NCBI GenBank assembly: GCA_002779055.1
Contig: PEXM01000071.1
Coordinates: 1-12,041, forward strand
Direction of reading: 5' to 3'
DNA: 12,041 bases
From: Elusimicrobia bacterium CG08_land_8_20_14_0_20_44_26
GTDB taxonomy: Bacteria > CG03
A program made the position numbers and the translations under genes. Under the pieces are notes generated by a model that saw nothing but the letters and a program-made list of their open reading frames with translations, ran no database searches and was not told the origin of the DNA. Shown here in pieces: positions 7,645 through 12,041 of the stretch; the stretch's first letter is position 1; every line of letters starts with the position of its first letter.

Positions 7645-8070
7645 TTGAACGAAAAGCGGACTCTGACAAAAGGGAAATTTATTTTTTTTCTGCTGCTTGT
7701 TGCGGCAATCGGTTTTCTGTGGCTGAAATTCGAGAAAGATATAAGAAGTTTGTTTGCCAGAAGCAAAAAAACGGTTAAAGAATCGCCGCGCAGGGCGGAG
7801 AAGAAAAAAATATCGTGCTACATAACCGGCGAAGTGCGCAGGGAAGGCATTTATCATTTTCCCGAGGGTTCAAGCGTGAAAGATCTTGTGCAGGCCGCGG
7901 GAGGACTCACGGATAAAGCCGATGACGCCTCTGTCAATTTATCAATGCCTCTTACGGACTGTCAGACGATAAATGTCCCGAAAAAATCATTTTTCAGGCG
8001 GCTTGGACTCGGCCGCGCTCCGGAGAAAACTTATTTCATACCCCCTATGGAAATCAGGGAAGAAAAGTAG
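7645..8070 (+). CDS. Membrane-anchored SLBB protein resembling the N-terminal part of ComEA
   Basis: The 141-residue protein has one membrane helix (about 11-28), a basic linker, and an SLBB domain (57-112): CYITGEVRREGIYHFPEGS, then VKDLVQAAGGLTDKADDAS, then VNLSMPLTDCQTINVP. This matches the soluble ligand-binding part of ComEA, including the AGGxTxxAD and NLxxxLxDxxxIxVP signatures. ComEA normally continues into a helix-hairpin-helix DNA-binding domain, but here only a short basic tail follows (residues 113-141), so the usual DNA contact is missing. The only start in frame after the preceding TGA is TTG at 7645, with no clear ribosome site. The HAMP gene ends in the same frame 9 bases earlier, so coupling or low-level read-through is possible. 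The following gene is comEC, the classic partner of comEA. Domain identity is firm; the competence role is inference. Confidence 0.8.
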   Translation: MNEKRTLTKGKFIFFLLLVAAIGFLWLKFEKDIRSLFARSKKTVKESPRRAEKKKISCYITGEVRREGIYHFPEGSSVKDLVQAAGGLTDKADDASVNLSMPLTDCQTINVPKKSFFRRLGLGRAPEKTYFIPPMEIREEK

Positions 8071-8083
8071 AAATCAGGTATGA

Positions 8084-8139
8084 AAATCCCCCTTTGTATT
8101 CCCCCCTTTTTTAAAAAGGGGGGAAATTAGGGGGGATTT
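8084..8139. repeat. Nested palindromic intergenic repeat
   Basis: Outer arms AAATCCCCC (8084-8092) and GGGGGATTT (8131-8139) enclose inner arms CCCCCCTTTTT (8101-8111) and AAAAAGGGGGG (8113-8123), giving a long near-perfect fold. It fills the spacer between the SLBB gene and comEC2, ends 4 bases before the ATG, and its G6 run (8130-8135) lies at ribosome-site distance. It looks like a dispersed REP/MITE-type element. The inner stem has an A-run rather than a T-run after it on the + strand, so a forward terminator role is doubtful. Confidence 0.65.
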
Positions 8140-8143
8140 ACAG

Positions 8144-10216
8144 ATGAAAAATAAAATTCCCCCGATATATCTTGTCACAATTTTTTATATTCTCGGAATC
8201 ACAGCGCAGTTTCACCGCGCGTATTTTTTATTTCCTTTGACGGCGTTTCTCGCGTTTTTTTCCGCCCGGAAAATGGTCTGGAAAGCGTTTTTCTTTCTTG
8301 TTTTTCTGTTTGGATTTTTCTATACGGGCAGGCGCTTGATAGCGCTTCCCGATGCGTCCCCCGCCGTTAATATAAAAATAGAAGGCGAAGTGAGAGGTCT
8401 GCCCGCGGGCGGAAAATTCATACTGAAAACAAGTTCAGGGTCTTTCGCCGTCTATGTGAAGGAAGACGTTCTCAAGAAAAAAACGGCGGTTCTGCCTTCT
8501 CCTGGCGATAAAGTGATGATTGAAGGGAAAATTCTCATACCGGATGAGAAAAGAAATTTTTCCTCAACTGATTGGCGGAGTATTAACGCCGTAAACGGTA
8601 TCAGCGGAAGAATATTCGCGTCCAAACTTAAAATAATGTCATCCGGAGGCGGTTTTTGGCAAGCGGTATTCCGCGTGAGAAAGATCCTTGAGAAAAAAAT
8701 GGCCACCTCTTTTCATCCATCTGTCCTCGCATACCTGATGGGTTTTATATGGGGAGACAAATCCGGTCTCACCAGTGAGATAATGATTGCTTTCAGGCGC
8801 ACGGGTTTGATGCATCTTCTCGCGGTGAGCGGCCTTCACGTCGGCCTTTTTGCTTCCGTTTTCGTTGTTTTTATTTCTTTTGTTACGGGGGTTCGCAGGG
8901 CTCTTCTCATAAGCATACCGTTCGCTTTTTTCTATTCGTTTCTCTGCGGCGTCTCTCCCAGCAGCGTCCGCGCGGCGGTGATGTTCGCTTTTTTATCCGC
9001 CGGATTATATTCGGGAAGAAGGGGTTCCCTCGGCAGCGGTCTTTTCGCCGCGGCGCTCATTATGCTTATTGTAAATCCGATGTGGCTTTTTGCCGTCGGT
9101 TTCAAACTTTCTTTTCTTGCGGCGGGCGGCATAATATTTTTTTCTCCTGTGCTTACGAAAATTTTTAAACATTTTATGCCGAATTTCTTCGCCGAATCCT
9201 TTTCAATCGGCATCTCTTGCCAGTTGTTCATTCTGCCGGCGCTTAATGAAACATTTTTTGAAATTTCCGTGATTACGCCGTTTATAAATATTTTTGTTCT
9301 GCCTCTCGCGGGAGGAATTGTCTTTTCGGTTTTTCTTTTTTTTATAATGTCTCTTGTTTCCGCCGTTGCATTGACCGCACCGGTTTTTCTTTTTCTTTCA
9401 CGTATTTTTGCCTCTGCCGCTTCTTTTTTTGTAACGCTTCTCGGCGTGATTCTCAAAACGACTTCGTCCTGTCCTTTTGCGATGGCTTCCATCGGTCATT
9501 TCCCTCTTTATGTTTATTTGGCTTTTTATGCCGTTCTTTTTGCGATTATCTCAAAGAAACGCAGGTTTATTTTTTCCTCTCTCGGGATTTTTGCCGCAAG
9601 CGTTTTTTATCTGGCCGCCTCAAGAATGCAGTTCAAAGTTTATGTCCCTTATTTCGGCGCGGGCGACTGCGTTTTTTTTACATCGCGCGGCAAATGGTTC
9701 CAGGCGGGCACAGCATCCGATGTAGGAGGGAATCTTCCCGAAGAATACAAAAGATTCGTGAAATATCACGGGATAAAAAAAATCGAGGGCTGTTTTATTC
9801 TGAGTCCTTCCATATATCATCTCGGCGCTTTTGACGAACTCCTGAAGGCGGGTTTGGTTAAAAAATTTTATTTGAGGGTGGGTATGCCGATGACAAACGA
9901 ATTTGAACACATACTTTACGCGGGCGGCGGGAAGAACATTTTCAGGGATTTCAAGGACAAAGTCGTTCTGGGCGGTGTGACGTTTTCTCTTTCGGGCGAG
10001 GCGATGAAAGCGGAAAGAAACGGACGAACCGCCGTTTACTCATTCGGTGAAGACACAAATCCCGGGCCCTGCGATGTATTCATAGGCGACGTATACGAGC
10101 GCTGTAAATACTGGGTGATTCCCCAGCTTGAAAAAAGAGAGGTCGTCTTCACTCTCTCGGGAAAAGTGAAAAAGAAAACGGCAGTTTCTCTACACTGTCA
10201 ACATATAACTACCTAA
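8144..10216 (+). CDS. comEC: Second ComEC/Rec2-family channel protein with degenerate MBL domain
   Basis: The 690-residue protein has the full ComEC layout: N-terminal membrane helices (about 8-62), an OB-like domain (75-160) with PGDKVMIEGKI and RNFSSTDWRSI in place of NPGxFDYxxYL, then the Competence domain (about 190-490) with GLMHLLAVSGLHVGL (221-235) and GVSPSSVRAAVM (269-280), and a C-terminal MBL-like domain from about 497 (VYVPYFGAGDCVFFTS). Its metal-motif region is FILSPSIYHLGAF (551-563), keeping at most one His and no DH pair. It is clearly divergent from the ComEC at the left edge, so this is an old paralogue rather than a recent copy. The final residues (SLHCQHITT) do not look like a ComEC end, and a better end lies in another frame (see 10174-10296). 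ATG at 8144 directly follows the palindrome. Confidence 0.92.
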   Translation: MKNKIPPIYLVTIFYILGITAQFHRAYFLFPLTAFLAFFSARKMVWKAFFFLVFLFGFFYTGRRLIALPDASPAVNIKIEGEVRGLPAGGKFILKTSSGSFAVYVKEDVLKKKTAVLPSPGDKVMIEGKILIPDEKRNFSSTDWRSINAVNGISGRIFASKLKIMSSGGGFWQAVFRVRKILEKKMATSFHPSVLAYLMGFIWGDKSGLTSEIMIAFRRTGLMHLLAVSGLHVGLFASVFVVFISFVTGVRRALLISIPFAFFYSFLCGVSPSSVRAAVMFAFLSAGLYSGRRGSLGSGLFAAALIMLIVNPMWLFAVGFKLSFLAAGGIIFFSPVLTKIFKHFMPNFFAESFSIGISCQLFILPALNETFFEISVITPFINIFVLPLAGGIVFSVFLFFIMSLVSAVALTAPVFLFLSRIFASAASFFVTLLGVILKTTSSCPFAMASIGHFPLYVYLAFYAVLFAIISKKRRFIFSSLGIFAASVFYLAASRMQFKVYVPYFGAGDCVFFTSRGKWFQAGTASDVGGNLPEEYKRFVKYHGIKKIEGCFILSPSIYHLGAFDELLKAGLVKKFYLRVGMPMTNEFEHILYAGGGKNIFRDFKDKVVLGGVTFSLSGEAMKAERNGRTAVYSFGEDTNPGPCDVFIGDVYERCKYWVIPQLEKREVVFTLSGKVKKKTAVSLHCQHITT

Positions 10217-10296
10217 CCGAAGCGGGAATTATTGACATTTCAAATGAAAATGTTATAATTGCCAAAGTATGGCAGAAATCAAATTGTTACAGATAA
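10174..10296 (+). pseudogene. Probable out-of-frame C-terminal tail of comEC2
   Basis: In the frame one base back from comEC2, sequence without stops reads into TYNYLTEAGIIDISNENV and ends at TAA 10294-10296. It resembles the last strand pair of the two other MBL-type proteins here: YRTDLNGTLTVSSDGNVVAV in the 4315-5322 protein and LDKYGAVCVTSDGKNV in the left ComEC. One base missing from the A-rich run around 10168-10178 would join the frames. A true mutation, a homopolymer read error and a chance open frame all remain possible. It overlaps the promoter and first codons of the recombinase. Confidence 0.4.
10232..10259 (+). promoter_or_regulatory. Consensus sigma-70 promoter of the recombinase, near-leaderless
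   Basis: TTGACA (10232-10237) and TATAAT (10254-10259), both perfect consensus boxes, are separated by 16 bases. Initiation 6-8 bases after the -10 box would fall at about 10265-10267, directly before the ATG at 10269, so the message would have almost no leader. No Shine-Dalgarno sequence precedes that ATG. The same bases may encode the shifted tail of comEC2, so chance resemblance cannot be excluded. Confidence 0.6.
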
Positions 10297-11388
10297 CCCC
10301 TCATGAAATTAAAGTAACTTTTTCATATGAACCGTCTCTGGTTAATCTTATCCGCAGTATTCCCAGCCGTAAATGGTATAATGATAAAAAATTCTGGACA
10401 ATACCCTGTGCACCTGAAGCATTGAATCAGTTTCTTGCCACTTTTTCAGGACATAAAATTGAAATTGATAATGAATTAAAAAAACTTCAGTCGCAATATG
10501 AACACCTTCCTTCCAGTGACTCCCGTAAGGGATTAAAAGACAGACGTTCTATTCCCCGCACCCCGGCAACTGACCGCAGGCATGCCGACCTCATTAATTA
10601 CCTTGTCCGCCAGCTCCGAATAAGAAAATACAGCCCGAAAACGATAAAACTCTATAAGAACATACTTCTGGATTTTGCTGACTACACAAAACGGCCATTA
10701 AGCCAGGTGTGCCGCGAAAACATAGACCTTTATCTTTCTTATAATGCGGAAGCAAAAAATGTGTCCGCATCGCGCATGAACCAAATAATCAGCGCGCTCA
10801 AATTCCTATACGGCGAATTGTTCGGGGAACACCTCGTCATTAAGAATATAAAAAGACCACGCAACGACAGGAAACTCCCGAGCATATTAAACCATGAAGA
10901 CATCGTAATAATCTTCAATCATGTTTATAATCTAAAACATAAACTTGCGCTACAGATTATGTATTCTTCGGGGCTCAGAGTTTCAGAAGCTGTCCGGCTA
11001 AAGGTGCGGGACATAGATATGAAAAATATGACCGTCTTTGTCCGCGGATGCAAGGGCAGGAAAGACAGAGTTTCCATCTTGTCCGCCAAATTGGCAGAAC
11101 CATTGAACAAAATTATGATAAATAAACAAACTGAATCATATCTTTTTGATGGAGAAATGTGCGGAAAGCATTTATCGGAACGAGCAGTGCAACATGTATT
11201 CCAGAATGCATTGGCAATCTCAAGAATAAAGAAGCATGCCTCCTGCCACTCTTTGAGACACAGTTTTGCAACACACCTGCTTGAATCCGGTGTGGATATC
11301 AGATACATTCAGGAGTTATTAGGGCATTATTCGGATTTATATGCATGTTAGAAAACAGGGCTTGGCAAAGATTGAAAGCCCTTTGTAA
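10269..11388 (+). pseudogene. Tyrosine recombinase with HARP-like N-terminal module, frameshifted before the catalytic Tyr
   Basis: This gene encodes a XerC/XerD-type site-specific recombinase. The uninterrupted frame gives 360 residues to TAG at 11351. Residues about 15-65 (IRSIPSRKWYNDKKFWTIP) resemble a HARP module; 105-190 is the SAM-like core-binding domain; 205-355 is the catalytic domain with Arg237 (SSGLRVSE), Lys262, HSLRH (His327, Arg330) and LLGH (His353). After GHYS the frame breaks into DLYAC and stop. One frame over, bases 11332-11388 read RIYMHVRKQGLAKIESPL and stop, the expected IYxHV end with the nucleophile Tyr at 11338-11340. Against the usual GHxSxKTTxIYTHV, about 14 bases are missing (any loss of 3n+2 would fit). 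The break removes the Tyr from the reading frame, so the enzyme is probably dead. It lacks the extra IntI domain, so it is not an integron integrase. Codon use is more AT-rich than upstream. Confidence 0.85.
11357..11382. other. Stem-loop at the 3' end of the recombinase
   Basis: AGGGCTT (11357-11363) pairs with AAGCCCT (11376-11382) across a 12-base loop, in the last codons of the displaced recombinase tail. It could act as a weak terminator or an element end, but the T-run is poor (TTTG) and the loop is long. Confidence 0.25.
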
Positions 11389-11436
11389 TATGAAAAAAGT
11401 ATATAGCTTGCGTGAGCATAGCCAAAAGGGGATATA

Positions 11437-11577
11437 ATGCGAAACAATGTGTGCTTTCCTGCGTCAACATGTCCAAAATGGTGTGACTTACGCAAGGTTA
11501 ATACAGATACTTATGGATTTTCCCGCAATAAATTGTCGTCAGCCGAGTCGTTATACGCAATTGAGTCCATGAAATAA
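11437..11577 (+). CDS. Small three-cysteine protein, 46 residues, unknown function
   Basis: ATG at 11437 opens a 46-codon frame to TAA at 11575-11577. It begins MRNNVCFPASTCPKWCDLRK and continues to a polar C-terminus ending AIESMK. Three cysteines (6, 12 and 16; CX5CX3C) near the N-terminus could bind metal or form a thiol site. I do not recognise the family. Support for it being real: AAAAGGGG (11424-11431) lies 5 bases before the ATG; there is an in-frame stop just upstream at 11419; and its stop codon overlaps the strong ribosome site of the next gene, which starts 14 bases later, as in a coupled two-gene operon. It could also be a shortened remnant of a longer protein. No membrane helix or signal peptide is seen. 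Confidence 0.55.
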   Translation: MRNNVCFPASTCPKWCDLRKVNTDTYGFSRNKLSSAESLYAIESMK

Positions 11578-11585
11578 AGGAGGTG
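11576..11585 (+). promoter_or_regulatory. Strong Shine-Dalgarno site overlapping the upstream stop codon
   Basis: AAAGGAGGTG is nearly a full complement of the 16S rRNA 3' end. Its first two bases are the end of the TAA of the 46-residue gene, and its GGAGG core lies 8 bases before ATG 11592. This fixes that start and suggests coupled translation. The site is much stronger and more Firmicutes-like than those of the genes in 2586-10216. Confidence 0.75.
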
Positions 11586-11591
11586 TCAAAA

Positions 11592-12041
11592 ATGAACTCC
11601 ATCGATATTCGCAATGCTTGTTGCCTGGCTAGTGCTGGCTTAGATGAAAAGCTTAGGCAATTGACCCCTGGCGAAAAAGTAGAAATCATCGTTAGCAAAG
11701 ATATCGGGGAAGAAATGCTCTTAGAGGCAGCTAAGAAAGAGGGCTGCGAAATATTGGAAATTAAGACGGAAGGAAAAATTCTCCGTGTAATTGCCAAGAA
11801 AGGAAGTGCTAGCCCGAATAAAGAATGTTGTAAAACCAAGGAAGAAGAAAAAAGAGCAGAGAACTGCATGGTTTGTGGGGCGTCCTTAGAATACTTAGAA
11901 ACTGCAGCCAGTGTCGTCTGTAACTACTGCGGCAAGAAAGAAACAGGATATGTGCGATGTCCTAATGGACATTATGTCTGCGATGAGTGTCATGGAAAGG
12001 GAGCGTTTGAACTTGTTAAAGATATAGCCCTCTCTACAGAT
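11592..12041 (+). CDS. TusA-like plus DUF5714 zinc-ribbon protein, 3'-truncated by window edge
   Basis: The frame is open from ATG 11592 to the right edge (150 codons, no stop). Residues 1-70 resemble the TusA/SirA fold: SIDIRNACCLASAGLDEKL, then TPGEKVEIIVSKDIGEEMLL, then GCEILEIKTEGKILRVIAKK. Cys11 aligns with the persulfide cysteine of TusA (six residues after the conserved Asp), but both prolines of CPxP are missing. A charged linker with Cys79-Cys80 follows. From 91 comes a cysteine-rich block of the DUF5714 type: CMVCG (92-95), CNYC (110-113), then RCPNGHYVCDECHG with Cys123, His127, Cys130 and Cys133, probably two zinc sites. DUF5714 has no settled function as far as I know. A role in sulfur or cofactor handling in an anaerobe is inference. 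Codon use (GCT, AGT, ATC) differs from the comEC region. Confidence 0.75.
   Translation, partial: MNSIDIRNACCLASAGLDEKLRQLTPGEKVEIIVSKDIGEEMLLEAAKKEGCEILEIKTEGKILRVIAKKGSASPNKECCKTKEEEKRAENCMVCGASLEYLETAASVVCNYCGKKETGYVRCPNGHYVCDECHGKGAFELVKDIALSTD

Noticed and set aside
8932..9492. 186-codon open frame on the minus strand
   Set aside because: It is antisense to the membrane helices of comEC2, with low-complexity Lys/Ala-rich sequence and no ribosome site.
10165..10180. Programmed -1 frameshift site at the A-rich run in comEC2
   Set aside because: In the comEC2 frame the run reads GTG AAA AAG AAA, so the base before AAA AAG is G, not A. It does not form the A AAA AAG heptamer in register; an indel explains the shift better.
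10269..11388. Integron integrase (IntI) with attC-like sites downstream
   Set aside because: The insertion specific to IntI between the catalytic Arg and HxxR is absent, and I found no convincing paired RYYYAAC/GTTRRRY sites in 11389-11600.
11408..11438. Promoter TTGCGT with TATAAT before the small cysteine gene
   Set aside because: The spacer is 19 bases, the -35 box is poor, and the -10 box overlaps the ATG at 11437, so it could not drive that gene from its start.
11498..11869. 123-codon open frame on the minus strand
   Set aside because: It is antisense to the better-supported 46-residue and TusA-DUF5714 genes, and its Ser/Phe/Leu-rich product matches nothing recognisable.
1..12041. CRISPR array, tRNA or rRNA genes, toxin-antitoxin pair
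   Set aside because: No regularly spaced repeats, no cloverleaf or rRNA-like stretch, and no recognisable toxin or antitoxin were seen. The Cas4-like nuclease pattern alone does not indicate CRISPR.

Overview
The window reads as a piece of a Gram-negative, probably uncultured bacterium. The basis is a dense same-strand gene string, two ComEC-family proteins, a single-helix SLBB protein and C-run palindromes between genes of the kind dispersed through some candidate-phylum genomes. I cannot name the phylum. Everything I call a gene is on the + strand.

Region 1 (1-10216) looks like one transcription unit built around two ComEC-type DNA-uptake channels. In order it holds: a 5'-truncated comEC (2-2467), an intergenic palindromic repeat, a UvrD/RecB-fold protein whose helicase motifs are eroded (2586-4310), a membrane-anchored stand-alone ComEC-type metallo-beta-lactamase (MBL) domain without metal ligands (4315-5322), a tandem PD-(D/E)XK Fe-S nuclease with one dead and one intact copy (5326-7074), a small two-helix HAMP protein (7093-7635), a membrane-anchored SLBB protein resembling the N-terminal part of ComEA (7645-8070), a second palindromic repeat and a second comEC (8144-10216). 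Gaps between the middle genes are only 3-18 bases. Most DNA-active modules have lost catalytic residues while the reading frames stay long. All three MBL domains, the helicase and the first nuclease copy are affected, and only the second nuclease copy looks active. My reading is a DNA-uptake or processing complex made largely of pseudoenzymes around one working nuclease, possibly a split AddB-like helicase-nuclease. That function is inference.

Region 2 (10217-11388) holds a tyrosine recombinase with a HARP-like N-terminal module. Perfect-consensus -35/-10 boxes sit almost on its start codon, so its message would be nearly leaderless. It carries a small frame-shifting deletion just before the catalytic tyrosine, and the tail with that tyrosine continues in another frame to 11388. 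It abuts, and probably overlaps, the end of comEC2, whose own natural C-terminus seems to continue in a shifted frame.

Region 3 (11389-12041) differs in codon use and ribosome-site style. It has a tiny three-cysteine protein (11437-11577), too short for most gene callers, coupled to a TusA-like/DUF5714 zinc-ribbon protein (11592 to beyond the right edge). It may be a cassette brought next to the recombinase, or a contig mis-join at a repeated recombinase.
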